From assembly GCA_964544305.1 (NCBI GenBank), contig CAZJAZ010000003.1, forward strand, positions 1-64,000: a stretch of DNA of 64,000 bases, read 5' to 3'. The DNA comes from JAFDWI01 sp964544305. GTDB lineage: Bacteria > Actinomycetota > Acidimicrobiia > Acidimicrobiales > Iamiaceae. The notes below the pieces were generated by a model. That model did not search any database. It had not been told where the DNA came from and worked only from the letters and a program-made list of their open reading frames with translations. Both the position numbers and the translations under genes were made by a program. Positions 25,205 to 33,867 of the stretch are shown here, one piece after another. The stretch's first letter is position 1. Every line of letters starts with the position of its first letter.

Positions 25205-26422
25205 CTACGAAACCTCGGCATAGGCCCGGTTATCCGGTGACTTAGCGGCTGGCTCGACGATTTGGCGACGACCAATCCTGCCCGCGAGGCGAGTCGAAGG
25301 CGCTTCCACCCAACGATAAAAGACCGCGCTCACAGCCAGACTCGCGGCCAGGATTGCTGCGACGTACCAAACCGGTGCCGTCGATCGGTTGAACAGGTCG
25401 GTTACAAAATGCAGTAATGGAATATGGACCAAATAGAGGCTGTAGGACCGCGCGCCGACCCACGCCAGCGGCTTGGTTGATAGGGCATGGACTCCAGTTG
25501 GCCAGCCCACGAAAACTGCGATGAGCATGGCCGCTCCGATGACAGAAGAAACGTTCGCGAGACCATGCGAATGAACTCCCGAGATGATTCCTTCGACGCG
25601 CATCCAACCAATTGGGCCTTGTATGCCCAGCAAAGCCAATCCAATAATCAAAGTCCACCACCCCACGTGCTGATTTTTCAAGAGTCGGGAACGTGAAAAT
25701 GCCGGCTCGTAGGCCGCAATCGTCATGCCGACTCCAAACATCGGCATGTACAACAGCACTCGACTCCATAGATACGAAGATCCCCAATTCTCTGCATAGT
25801 GTGGCAAAACGGCGATCACGAGAAGGCATAGCAGACCAAAGATCGCAGGCGCCCATTGAAAGCGGCGTTGGGCCCCACAGCCCAGCCAGCCCAAGACAGC
25901 CAGAGCTGGCAACACCAGTATCGAGAACCACACTTCCCATCGCATCGACCACCAAACTCCATTGAGTGGTGCTCTCGTCAATGTCAACAGGGCCATGTTG
26001 TGAATCAAGAGCGAGGCCGACGAATCGACCTTTTCAAGACTGACCATACCGTTCGTATCGCCGTTTATCTGTTGGCGAATGGACAGTAGGGCGACAGCCC
26101 AAAATGCAGAGGCGATCACCGGGAGGTAGAGACGCACGGCCCGACGCGCATAGAACGATCCCCACCGTGTCTTGTGTCCTTGCCATTGACGCCGTGACAG
26201 GACATAGCCGCTTAAAACGAAGAACACCCACACCGCAAGCTGGCCGTCAAAGAAAACACGAAGTGGCGTCAGCGTCATCAACCAATCCCACCAATTGTCG
26301 GTAGTAAAGCGATACATCCCCGAACGGAAACCGTCATTGAGACGCAGCGTGTGATACACGACAACGACAACTGCAGCCACACCGCGCAAACCGTCGAGCG
26401 CTGGCAAGCGTCGCTGTGACAT
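25205..26422 (-). CDS. Acyltransferase 3 family membrane protein
   Basis: 405 aa from the ATG at 26422, where the family core begins immediately (RRLPALDGLRGVAAVVVVVYH); longer forms would add an 87-residue non-family sequence. The core shows VWVFFVLSGYVLSR and about ten helices, as in O-acetylases of surface sugars. It is not in an operon with other sugar genes, standing alone between DUF4126 and the divergent acyl-CoA dehydrogenase. A paralogue of the gene at 17446 with low visible similarity outside the core. Substrate unknown. A large inverted repeat lies 119 bases upstream. Confidence 0.88.
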   Translation of the reverse strand: MSQRRLPALDGLRGVAAVVVVVYHTLRLNDGFRSGMYRFTTDNWWDWLMTLTPLRVFFDGQLAVWVFFVLSGYVLSRRQWQGHKTRWGSFYARRAVRLYLPVIASAFWAVALLSIRQQINGDTNGMVSLEKVDSSASLLIHNMALLTLTRAPLNGVWWSMRWEVWFSILVLPALAVLGWLGCGAQRRFQWAPAIFGLLCLLVIAVLPHYAENWGSSYLWSRVLLYMPMFGVGMTIAAYEPAFSRSRLLKNQHVGWWTLIIGLALLGIQGPIGWMRVEGIISGVHSHGLANVSSVIGAAMLIAVFVGWPTGVHALSTKPLAWVGARSYSLYLVHIPLLHFVTDLFNRSTAPVWYVAAILAASLAVSAVFYRWVEAPSTRLAGRIGRRQIVEPAAKSPDNRAYAEVS

Positions 26423-26540
26423 GGCGAAGGGACCCTTCAGTCGATGAGCAAGAAATCGGTCATGCGCACCCTCGCACGTCAATGGCCGGTGCAACGCTAA
26501 CAGGAGGTACTGAGATTTCAACGGGATTGCGCAAAAAGGT

Positions 26541-26582
26541 GCTCCCGCCTCAACCCGGTGGTGGGATCGGGGAGGCGGGAGC
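26541..26582. repeat. 11-bp inverted repeat, possible hairpin or attenuator
   Basis: GCTCCCGCCTC at 26541-26551 and GAGGCGGGAGC at 26572-26582 are perfect complements around a 20-base loop. Read on the minus strand the stem is followed by ACCTTTTTGC, terminator-like, although no minus-strand gene lies upstream to terminate. It sits between two divergent genes. Confidence 0.5.
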
Positions 26583-26650
26583 GAATTCATGCTAGTCAAG
26601 TCAACCCGTATTCGACCACTTTTTACGTCACCATGTTGCACAATAGAGTC

Positions 26651-27799
26651 ATGCAACGAGATCTTTTTGATGACGATCATCACCTCTTTCGCGACGCCTT
26701 CCGTCAGTTCGTCTCACGTGAAGTGACTCCAAATATTGAAGATTGGGAAGCGGCCGGAATCGTGCCCCGACAGCTCTTTGCAACCGCTGGAAGATCTGGT
26801 TTTCTTGGAATGGCAATCCCGGAAGCCCACCAAGGTGGTGGAAACGACGACTTCCGATTCAACGCGATCATCAACGAGGAACTGCAGTATGCCGGCAGTG
26901 GTGGAGCAGGCCTTGGGATCACGTTGCATAACGACGTCGTACTCCCCTATTTCCTGAATCTCGCGACTGATAAACAAAAGGAGCGATGGTTACCTGGTAT
27001 CGCGACAGGAACGCTCATCACTGCCGTCGCAATGACCGAACCTGGAATCGGGTCGGATCTGGCTTCAATGACAACAACCGCCGTCCGTGACGGTGACCGC
27101 TACATCGTGAATGGTTCAAAGACGTTTATCACCAATGGCATCAACGCTGATCTCATTGTCACCGCGGTCAAGACTGATCCGACGCAACGCCACAGTGGCA
27201 TGTCACTTGTTGTCATTGAGCGCGGCATGGAAGGTTTTGAACGGGGGCGCAACTTGGCCAAGATCGGTCTCCATTCTCAAGACACGGCTGAGTTGTTTTT
27301 CCATGACGTACCGGTGCCAACCAGCAACTTGCTTGGTGACGAGGGCAAGGGCTTCACCCATTTGGTCGTCAATCTCCCCCAAGAACGTCTCTCGATTGCG
27401 ATCGCTGCCGTTGCCGGTGCCCATGCCGCGCTGAACTGGACACTCAACTACACCAAAGAACGCATGGCTTTTGGTCAGAGAATCGCGTCGTTCCAGAACA
27501 GCCGATTCGTGCTCGCCGAAATGCGGACGGAAATTGACGTCGCGCAAGCGTACGTTGATCGTTGCATCGAATCCCTCGTTGCTGGCACACTGAGCGCCGT
27601 CGATGCGGCAAAGGCAAAATGGTGGTGCACCGAACTACACAAACGTGTTGTCGACCGTTGTGTGCAACTCCATGGGGGATACGGGTACATGACCGAGTTC
27701 CCAATTGCGCGAGCGTACTGCGACACTCGCATTTCAACGATTTACGGCGGTACAACCGAGATCATGAAAGAAATCATCGGTCGAGACCTGGGCGCATAA
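26651..27799 (+). CDS. Acyl-CoA dehydrogenase
   Basis: 382 aa from the ATG at 26651, the usual length; in-frame codons further upstream enter the hairpin region. FAD-binding motifs are intact: TAVAMTEPGIGSD, and SKTFITNG. The C-terminal IYGGTTEIMKEIIGRDL is the standard tail contacting FAD. Catalytic Glu is expected in the last third, near LHGGYGYMTE. It introduces a trans-2,3 double bond in an acyl-CoA, giving electrons to ETF; chain specificity cannot be read. It is a single gene converging with secG, with the shared terminator region 22 bases after its stop. Confidence 0.93.
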   Translation: MQRDLFDDDHHLFRDAFRQFVSREVTPNIEDWEAAGIVPRQLFATAGRSGFLGMAIPEAHQGGGNDDFRFNAIINEELQYAGSGGAGLGITLHNDVVLPYFLNLATDKQKERWLPGIATGTLITAVAMTEPGIGSDLASMTTTAVRDGDRYIVNGSKTFITNGINADLIVTAVKTDPTQRHSGMSLVVIERGMEGFERGRNLAKIGLHSQDTAELFFHDVPVPTSNLLGDEGKGFTHLVVNLPQERLSIAIAAVAGAHAALNWTLNYTKERMAFGQRIASFQNSRFVLAEMRTEIDVAQAYVDRCIESLVAGTLSAVDAAKAKWWCTELHKRVVDRCVQLHGGYGYMTEFPIARAYCDTRISTIYGGTTEIMKEIIGRDLGA

Positions 27800-27814
27800 T
27801 CGGTTCATACGCTC

Positions 27815-27836
27815 GGGAAAACCAACTCTTAGTTGG
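27815..27836 (-). terminator. Terminator of the gap-pgk-tpiA-secG operon
   Basis: On the minus strand CCAACT/AGTTGG (27831-27836 and 27822-27827, loop AAG) is followed by TTTTCCC. The stem includes the secG stop codon. It is short, and could also stop the converging acyl-CoA dehydrogenase transcript. Confidence 0.65.
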
Positions 27837-28056
27837 GCATCATCAAGAGGCCGAGCAAGATCGTGGTGATCGTGAAGAGTATTGCAAAGACGACGGTGAT
27901 GCGGTCAAGGTTCTTTTCCATCACGGTAGAACCCGATGCGGCCGAACCGCCACCCATGAAGTCAGAAAGCCCACCGCCTTCGCCACTGTGCAACAACACC
28001 AGTACGCACAACACGATGGCAACGATGACATGAACGATGCCGACAAAAAGAATCAT
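27829..28056 (-). CDS. secG: Protein translocase subunit SecG
   Basis: 75 aa with two helices (VGIVHVIVAIVLCVLVLLH and RITVVFAILFTITTILLGLLM) and the conserved linker GGGLSDFMGGGS between them, exactly the SecG layout. It assists SecYE in protein export at the cytoplasmic membrane. Located after tpiA, its standard position in many actinobacteria, separated by 62 bases. Confidence 0.95.
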   Translation of the reverse strand: MILFVGIVHVIVAIVLCVLVLLHSGEGGGLSDFMGGGSAASGSTVMEKNLDRITVVFAILFTITTILLGLLMMPN

Positions 28057-28118
28057 GGAGTCAACCTCAAGAACTGTGGACGGAGAAATGTTAGCAACAC
28101 GAACCGTGAACCATGGCC

Positions 28119-28907
28119 TTACGACGCATGGCCGAAGTTGATAATTGGGGCAAAAGCATCGGCATCGAGTGATGCACCACCCACGAGTGCCCCATCGATG
28201 TCAGGTTGCGCCATGAGCTCAACCACGTTGTCTGCTTTCACTGATCCACCGTATTGGATACGCAGTTGCGAGGCTGCTTCGTCGCCCGCGACTTGGGCCG
28301 CGACTCCTCGCAAGAATCCGCAAACCGCTTGTGCATCTTCCGCGCTTGCAACCGCTCCGGTTCCTATTGCCCAAATCGGCTCGTACGCGATTACAAACCC
28401 GGCAATGACGTCCGAGGCAAAGCCGTCAAGGGCGGCTCGAAGTTGTCCCTCGACCACGTCTTGCGTCGAATCTGCTTCACGCTGTTGCAAACTTTCACCC
28501 ACGCAAATGATCGGCGTCATCTTTTCTTTGATAACGGCCTGAACTTTGGCATGCACCACGTCATCGGATTCACCAAAAAGCGTCCGGCGCTCGCTATGTC
28601 CGACAATCACGTAACTCACATGCAACTTCGCGAGCATGGACGCAGAGACTTCCCCGGTAAACGCACCGGAAGTTTCGAAATGACAGTTCTGGGCCCCAAG
28701 GGCCATTGCGATGCCATCACTTTCCAAGACCGTTTGCACGGATCGCAAGTCGGTAAACGGCGGGTGAATCGAGACATCAACATCGCCAAGATCTTCGGGC
28801 GGCACAAGGTAGGAAAGCTTTTGAACCTGCTGAATCGCTTCAAAGTGATTCAGGTTCATCTTCCAGTTGCCGCTAATGAGCGGGCGACGAACGGATTCAG
28901 TGGGCAT
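28119..28907 (-). CDS. tpiA: Triose-phosphate isomerase
   Basis: 262 aa. Catalytic Lys16 (NWKMN), His104 (GHSERR) and Glu176 (AYEPIWAIGTG) are present, as are the phosphate loops IQYGGSV and GALVGGASL. It interconverts dihydroxyacetone phosphate and glyceraldehyde 3-phosphate. The start overlaps the pgk end by 11 bases, so it is translated as part of the glycolytic operon. Confidence 0.97.
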   Translation of the reverse strand: MPTESVRRPLISGNWKMNLNHFEAIQQVQKLSYLVPPEDLGDVDVSIHPPFTDLRSVQTVLESDGIAMALGAQNCHFETSGAFTGEVSASMLAKLHVSYVIVGHSERRTLFGESDDVVHAKVQAVIKEKMTPIICVGESLQQREADSTQDVVEGQLRAALDGFASDVIAGFVIAYEPIWAIGTGAVASAEDAQAVCGFLRGVAAQVAGDEAASQLRIQYGGSVKADNVVELMAQPDIDGALVGGASLDADAFAPIINFGHAS

Positions 28908-30048
28908 TTGGTGCTCCTCTCAACGCTGCGAGTCCAGGCAAGTCACCGAGTTCAAGCAATTCGAGTGACGCGCCACCACCGGTGGATGCATGATCGATCT
29001 GATCACGTAAGTTGAACTGCGCAATCGCGGCATTCGAGTCACCGCCCCCGATGACCGAAAAGCCTTTCGTCTGTGCAACCGCATCAGCAACCGTCCGGGT
29101 ACCTGCCACAAAGCGCTCGTCCTCAAACGCTCCCATCGGGCCATTCCACAACACTGTTCCCGCTTGCGCGATGACATCTGCGAACTGTCCCGCCGATTCA
29201 GGACCGATATCGAAACCAGCCCAGCCGTCAGGTATGTCAACGCCGACATGACGGATCGCTCCCCCTGCTTGTGGGTCAAAGAGCTTCCCGTCTTTCGACA
29301 TGACCACCAGATCTGTGGGGAGATGGATGCGTGCTGGGCCTTCCAACAAGGCACGGCATTCGTCAACGTAATCGGGTTCAAAAAGTGAACCACCGATGGT
29401 GTGACCCTGGGCTGCCAAGAACGTGAAACACATCCCGCCTCCCACAACGAGATCATCAGCAACTTCGGATAGCGCCTTGATCACACCAAGCTTGTCGGAA
29501 ACTTTTGATCCGCCAAGCACGACAACAAAGGGTCGGCGAGGGTTTGAACGCAGCGAACCGAGAACTTCAATTTCTCGGAACAACAACCGTCCAGCGGCAC
29601 TTGGTAGACGCGAGGGGGGGCCAACGACCGATGCATGCGCACGATGGCACGCCCCAAAAGCATCGTTGACGTAGCAATCCTGATTCGCAACGAGTTCGTT
29701 AACGAAATCCGAGTCGTTTGTCGTTTCACCAGGATTGAACCGAAGGTTCTCAAGGATTTCGGCTCCAGGAACGAGTTCTTTCAGTCGATCACCAAGCACT
29801 CCGGTTGACAGCCCCGGCACCGTTTGACCTTTCGGGCGACCCAAATGTGTTGCGACCGTAATACGAGCGCCCTTTTCCGACAACCACTGCAGCGTCGGGA
29901 GCGAGGCGGTTATACGAAGATCGTCCGTAATGCGACCATCAACGAGGGGGATATTCCAGTCCGTGCGGACAAGTACTCGTTTGCCGTCCAAGTCACCCAA
30001 ATCTTCGAGGCAAGGCACCCCGTTGATCGGGTTGGTTACATTAGCCAT
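28897..30048 (-). CDS. pgk: Phosphoglycerate kinase
   Basis: 383 aa from the ATG at 30048, which shares its first base with the gap stop (TGATG). N-terminal substrate motif RTDWNIPL, the HLGRPKG loop, the hinge and ATP site (GGSKVSDKLGV, GPMGAFED, GGGDSNAAI) are in order. The length is slightly short of the common 390-400. It makes ATP from 1,3-bisphosphoglycerate. Upstream in-frame codons overlap gap and are not needed. Confidence 0.97.
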   Translation of the reverse strand: MANVTNPINGVPCLEDLGDLDGKRVLVRTDWNIPLVDGRITDDLRITASLPTLQWLSEKGARITVATHLGRPKGQTVPGLSTGVLGDRLKELVPGAEILENLRFNPGETTNDSDFVNELVANQDCYVNDAFGACHRAHASVVGPPSRLPSAAGRLLFREIEVLGSLRSNPRRPFVVVLGGSKVSDKLGVIKALSEVADDLVVGGGMCFTFLAAQGHTIGGSLFEPDYVDECRALLEGPARIHLPTDLVVMSKDGKLFDPQAGGAIRHVGVDIPDGWAGFDIGPESAGQFADVIAQAGTVLWNGPMGAFEDERFVAGTRTVADAVAQTKGFSVIGGGDSNAAIAQFNLRDQIDHASTGGGASLELLELGDLPGLAALRGAPNAH

Positions 30049-31064
30049 CAGCTTTGTGCGAGCTTCGCACCGGTGTGACCGACCAAGTCGACCAGGCGGT
30101 TCGAGTATCCCCATTCGTTGTCATACCAGCCAAAGACCTTCACCAAATCACCCATGACCATGGTGAGGGGCGCATCAAAAGTGCATGATGCAGGTGCTCC
30201 CACAATGTCCGACGACACAATGGGTGCGTCCGAGTAGGTCAGCACCTTGGCTAATGGCCCATTTGATGCGGCCGCTGCGAAGGCATCATTAATTTCATCA
30301 ACCGACGCTTCACGGTCGAGCACGGCAACAAAGTCAGTGATCGAGCCAACGGGAACCGGCACGCGCAGTGACGTGCCGTCTAGGCGACCTTTCATCGCTT
30401 CCATCACCAGTGCTGTTGCTCGTGCAGCACCCGTGCCGGTAGGCACAATATTGAGTGCAGCGGCGCGGGCTCGACGGGCATCGCTGTGCGGACCATCGAC
30501 GAGCTGCTGGTCGCCGGTGTAGGCGTGAATTGTGGTCATCAATCCCTTTTTCACACCAAATGCATCGTCAAGCACTTTGACCATTGGCACGAAGCAGTTC
30601 GTTGTACACGACGCGTTTGAGATGACTTTGTGGTTGGTTGGATCAAAGGTGTCTTCGTTTACCCCCACAACGAATGTCGCGTCCGCCTCGCTGCACGGAG
30701 CAGAGACAATCACCAACGGTGCTCCGGCATCGAGATGCGCCGCCGCTTTCTCGCGACTCGCAAAGAACCCGGTTGATTCAACGATCAGGTCAACGCCAAG
30801 GTCACCCCATGGCAACTTTGCCGGGTCACGTTCTGCCAAAACGGTAATGGTGTGACCGTCGACTTCAATTCCACCATCGACAACCTTGATGTCACCCTGG
30901 AATGGACCCAACACCGAGTCCCGAGCCAAGAGGTGGGCCATCTGGTCAATTGATCCCAGGTCGTTGGCAGCGACGAGTTCGATGTCTGCTCCTTGCGCAC
31001 GAATGGCTCGAAAAAAGTTTCGACCGATTCGGCCAAATCCGTTGATGCCTACTCGAATGGTCAT
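30048..31064 (-). CDS. gap: Type I glyceraldehyde-3-phosphate dehydrogenase
   Basis: 338 aa. NAD loop GINGFGRIGRNFFRA at the N-terminus; active-site Cys153 in SNASCTTNC and the partner His in THAYT (here TIHAYTGDQ); C-terminal WYDNEWGYSNRL. Asp35 after beta-2 (AANDLG) favours NAD. It is the first gene of the gap-pgk-tpiA-secG operon. A 125-base gap separates it from rapZ upstream, enough for its own promoter but not for another gene. Confidence 0.97.
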   Translation of the reverse strand: MTIRVGINGFGRIGRNFFRAIRAQGADIELVAANDLGSIDQMAHLLARDSVLGPFQGDIKVVDGGIEVDGHTITVLAERDPAKLPWGDLGVDLIVESTGFFASREKAAAHLDAGAPLVIVSAPCSEADATFVVGVNEDTFDPTNHKVISNASCTTNCFVPMVKVLDDAFGVKKGLMTTIHAYTGDQQLVDGPHSDARRARAAALNIVPTGTGAARATALVMEAMKGRLDGTSLRVPVPVGSITDFVAVLDREASVDEINDAFAAAASNGPLAKVLTYSDAPIVSSDIVGAPASCTFDAPLTMVMGDLVKVFGWYDNEWGYSNRLVDLVGHTGAKLAQS

Positions 31065-31189
31065 GAAGGTACTGATCCTCTGTGTGGGGTTGGTTATTAC
31101 CGACGATGCGGTTACTGCAATGCAACGTGTCGGTCAGGCCACGAAGCCATCGTGGGCATGATCATACAAACCGCGGGGCCTCTATCGAA

Positions 31190-32047
31190 TTACTTGTCAA
31201 TGTCGCGATGCCCGACTGTCGCGTCAATGCCACGTTCGCTGAGGCGACGCGCGACTTCGTTCGCCACCGCGACTGACCGATGTCGCCCACCGGTACAACC
31301 AAAGGCAAGACTCAAATAGGTGCGGCCTTGGTCACGATAAGCAGGCAGCAGCGCCCCGAGCATCGCAACAAATTGACTTATGAACTGCTCGGCGGCCGGC
31401 TCGTGAACCACGAATGTACGGACGGATTCGTCAAGACCACTCAGTGAGCGGAGATCTTCACGCCAATGAGGATTCGGTAGAAAGCGACAATCCATGACGA
31501 CGTCGGCGTCAACCGGTATACCTCGTTTATAACCGAAAGAGCTGATCCGAAGTTGCATCATGGGCTGGGCATCAACCGCGAATAGCGTCATGATCCGGCC
31601 CCGAAGTTCGTGCAGATTGAGATCTGACGTGTCAAAGACTAAATCAGCGACAGCACGTACGTTTTCGAGTGATTGCCGTTCCGCGCGGATTGATTCGAGA
31701 AGTGAGCCACCGCTGAACTGTGGATGTCGTCTCCTCGTTTCTTCATAACGGCGAATGAGCACGTCATCAGAGGCATCAACATAAACGACCCGTGTATTGG
31801 CGTTGCTCCGCATCATCTCAATGGCATCAACAAGCGATTCTGGGCCATCGCTCCCGCGGACATCCGTACCCAACACAAACGCGATGCGCTCAAAAGGCTC
31901 ACCGAGACCTTGGGTTAATTCAACAATTCGTGCGAAGAGAGGGAGCGGTACGTTGTCAATGACAAACCACCCAAGATCATCGACCGCGTCGGCAACGGTC
32001 GAGCGGCCCGCTCCTGAAACACCGGTGATGATCAGAAATTCAATCAT
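31190..32047 (-). CDS. rapZ: RNase adapter protein RapZ (YvcJ) nucleotide-binding protein
   Basis: 285 aa from the ATG at 32047. Walker A is GVSGAGRST (residues 9-17), the central segment KRGIPVDADVVMDCRFLPNP and the C-terminal GCTGGRHRSV are diagnostic for the RapZ/YvcJ family. In enterobacteria it senses glucosamine-6-phosphate and guides RNase E; in Gram-positives it is linked to competence and cell-wall precursors. In actinobacteria the gene is normally followed by yvcK and whiA; here gap follows directly. Its start overlaps the DUF2085-like gene by eight bases. Confidence 0.93.
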   Translation of the reverse strand: MIEFLIITGVSGAGRSTVADAVDDLGWFVIDNVPLPLFARIVELTQGLGEPFERIAFVLGTDVRGSDGPESLVDAIEMMRSNANTRVVYVDASDDVLIRRYEETRRRHPQFSGGSLLESIRAERQSLENVRAVADLVFDTSDLNLHELRGRIMTLFAVDAQPMMQLRISSFGYKRGIPVDADVVMDCRFLPNPHWREDLRSLSGLDESVRTFVVHEPAAEQFISQFVAMLGALLPAYRDQGRTYLSLAFGCTGGRHRSVAVANEVARRLSERGIDATVGHRDIDK

Positions 32048-32570
32048 GCGTGTCGAGCGTAGTTGCGTCGCCCTCGATCCATGCGCGGCGCAGAACGGTT
32101 GCAAGAATGGCCGCAATGCCACAGGTCGCGGTATTGACAAGGACAACTGCCCACACAAGTGAGTTCCCCGGGTCATGCGAATAACGCCACAGAATCTTGC
32201 CGTAGGCAACAGCGAGCAAGGCGCTCACAATGACTTGACGTAGCGGACGATGGCGGATGACCCCCATCACATCCAATACGAACTCGACGACGCCGGGAAT
32301 TGGCAAGATCCAAAACATCCACGGGTCCCACGAATCTGGCCAATGCAGTCCGGCCCCAGCAAGCAATGCGACGCTGATCGACACGGGGTACAACACCAAA
32401 CATCGTCGACAAATGTGTTTGCCGCCAATGTGTGTGCATCGGTCATAACGAGAAGGCCAATGATGCGACAACCACATGGAGGTGTCCGCGAACGGGGTTG
32501 CTGCTTGTTCGATACGTTGACGTTCAAGTTCCACCGCAAACTTGCGATCTAGCTCGTCGTCGTCAATCAC
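32040..32570 (-). CDS. DUF2085-like small membrane protein
   Basis: 176 aa. After a charged N-terminus the motif CTHIGGKHICRRCLVLYP (about 45-62) resembles the HxCxRCxGxY motif of DUF2085, a small family with cysteines near the first helix, possibly metal-binding. Four hydrophobic helices follow (VSISVALLAGAG, DPWMFWILPIPGVVEFVLDVMGV, QVIVSALLAVAYG and VWAVVLVNTATCGIAAILATVL). Overlap with rapZ suggests co-transcription. It stands where an ordinary uvrC-rapZ junction would have no gene, so it may be a lineage-specific insertion. Function unknown. Confidence 0.65.
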   Translation of the reverse strand: MIDDDELDRKFAVELERQRIEQAATPFADTSMWLSHHWPSRYDRCTHIGGKHICRRCLVLYPVSISVALLAGAGLHWPDSWDPWMFWILPIPGVVEFVLDVMGVIRHRPLRQVIVSALLAVAYGKILWRYSHDPGNSLVWAVVLVNTATCGIAAILATVLRRAWIEGDATTLDTHD

Positions 32571-32632
32571 AACGTCAATTGTGCCCGCTCCAGTGAACCA
32601 CAGACGTACTTATCTGGAATGCTGGTGTGCAC

Positions 32633-33115
32633 ATGTCCCTTTCATCCACCGTCCTAGAGATTGACCACATCGATGCAATCGGAGACGTCGTGGCGGTAAT
32701 GGACGCGTGCGCGAGTGGATTACAAGGCTGGATCAATGTGCGCTGTGAAGTAGACGCGGATTCCATCGCGCCGCAACAATCCTTTCTCGAACAGATTCTG
32801 CGCAAGAACGCTCCCGATGCAGCACTCGGGACGTGGACACCACCTGAAGCAGCAACAACCTCGTTCCAACACATTGGCATCCAACATCACTTGGGGGCCA
32901 GGCTTCTCCCCGAACTTGAGCGTTGGGGGATTACGCGACCTGATGGGTGGCGACGCATCCAAGATTCGCCACGTCGTGGTTTGATTGTTGCAATTCCTGC
33001 GGCCACCGAGCACAAAGAGGTACTCACGTGGCTCCTTCAGATGCTTGTGCAAGCATCGCGGGTTTCGACAACGGGTCGATGGATCGCAACCGTCCACTCA
33101 GGTCGAACGAAGTAG
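32633..33115 (+). CDS. Uncharacterised protein
   Basis: 160 aa from the ATG at 32633 (a GTG at 32627 would add two residues). No signal peptide, no membrane helix, no motif I recognise. The sequence alternates hydrophobic and charged residues like a small alpha/beta protein; notable are EIDHIDAIGDVVAVMDACASG at the start and RRGLIVAIPAATEHKEVLTWLL near the C-terminus. It is the only plus-strand gene in a block of minus-strand genes, divergent from the DUF2085-like gene and converging with a methyltransferase, with 62 and 23 bases around it. It could be a lineage-specific gene; no function is assigned. Confidence 0.6.
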   Translation: MSLSSTVLEIDHIDAIGDVVAVMDACASGLQGWINVRCEVDADSIAPQQSFLEQILRKNAPDAALGTWTPPEAATTSFQHIGIQHHLGARLLPELERWGITRPDGWRRIQDSPRRGLIVAIPAATEHKEVLTWLLQMLVQASRVSTTGRWIATVHSGRTK

Positions 33116-33138
33116 CCGCTGGGAAACCCTTGGGCTCA

Positions 33139-33867
33139 CTACTGCTCGTACTTGGTCGTGACAAGCACCAACAAACGCGGGATCATCGCCGCAGCTTCAT
33201 AACTTGCAGAACGAGCCAAGAACCCTGGTGGCGGTGGCGGTTCAACCATGTGCTCAATGTGCAGGCCCGCGTCAGCGAGCGCATTGACATACTGGGAAAG
33301 CGGACGATGGACAAAAGGTATGTGCACGCCCTTGGTGACTTCTTCGATCGTGTGCGTTTCCGCAAGGTAGGCACCGACTCGCCAGTAGTGTTCGGGCGGA
33401 TCAAGAGTCCAATCATCAATCCAGCCGCTGTCGGGAACTTGAATGAACGGGTGATTCAGGGCAAGCACAAAACGCCCATGAGGTCGGAGTACCCGACTGA
33501 TCTCCTCGATCGCTTCGTGCAACGTGTCGATGTGCTCAAAGACGAGACACGCGAGTACCGCGTCGAATGATTCATCGCCCAAGGGAACGAGCGCCGCGTC
33601 GCCAACGAGATACGTCACGCCGCCACCTCGATTGTCCGCAACGTCGATTTGGGCATGTGTCGGATCAATCCCGACAACACGCGACCCGTTTTTGTCGACG
33701 AGCGCGCGTGCAAGTTGGCCCTCGCCACAGCCAAGGTCAAGGATCGATCCGAATCCCCTCAGGAGCGCGGTGACCAGCGGTTCAATTTGCTCGACATATT
33801 CGGGATCTGCGCCATTGGTAAAGCCGTCTTGCCACCATTGCGCATGGGTTTCCCATAGGTCATCCAC
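33139..33867 (-). CDS. Class I SAM-dependent methyltransferase
   Basis: 242 aa. SAM motif I is SILDLGCGEGQLARAL, followed by VGIDPTHAQ, GDAALVPLGDESFDAVLACLVFEH and a typical C-terminal domain. It starts with GTG sharing one base with the uvrC stop (TAGTG), so it is coupled to uvrC. A similar methyltransferase beside uvrC is seen in other actinobacteria only patchily as far as I recall. Substrate unknown, possibly a small molecule or lipid rather than nucleic acid. Confidence 0.85.
   Translation of the reverse strand: MDDLWETHAQWWQDGFTNGADPEYVEQIEPLVTALLRGFGSILDLGCGEGQLARALVDKNGSRVVGIDPTHAQIDVADNRGGGVTYLVGDAALVPLGDESFDAVLACLVFEHIDTLHEAIEEISRVLRPHGRFVLALNHPFIQVPDSGWIDDWTLDPPEHYWRVGAYLAETHTIEEVTKGVHIPFVHRPLSQYVNALADAGLHIEHMVEPPPPPGFLARSASYEAAAMIPRLLVLVTTKYEQ

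Noticed and set aside
26558..26650. N-terminal extension of acyl-CoA dehydrogenase
   Set aside because: The extension covers the inverted repeat and has no family match; the ATG at 26651 gives the normal start.
27562..29015. Long plus-strand open frames (326 and 253 codons)
   Set aside because: They run antisense to acyl-CoA dehydrogenase end, secG, tpiA and pgk, all intact, and show no recognisable domain; composition is that of a shadow frame.
31139..31155. CCACGA/TCGTGG hairpin between rapZ and gap
   Set aside because: Six base pairs with no T-run and no clear reason to terminate; too weak to annotate.
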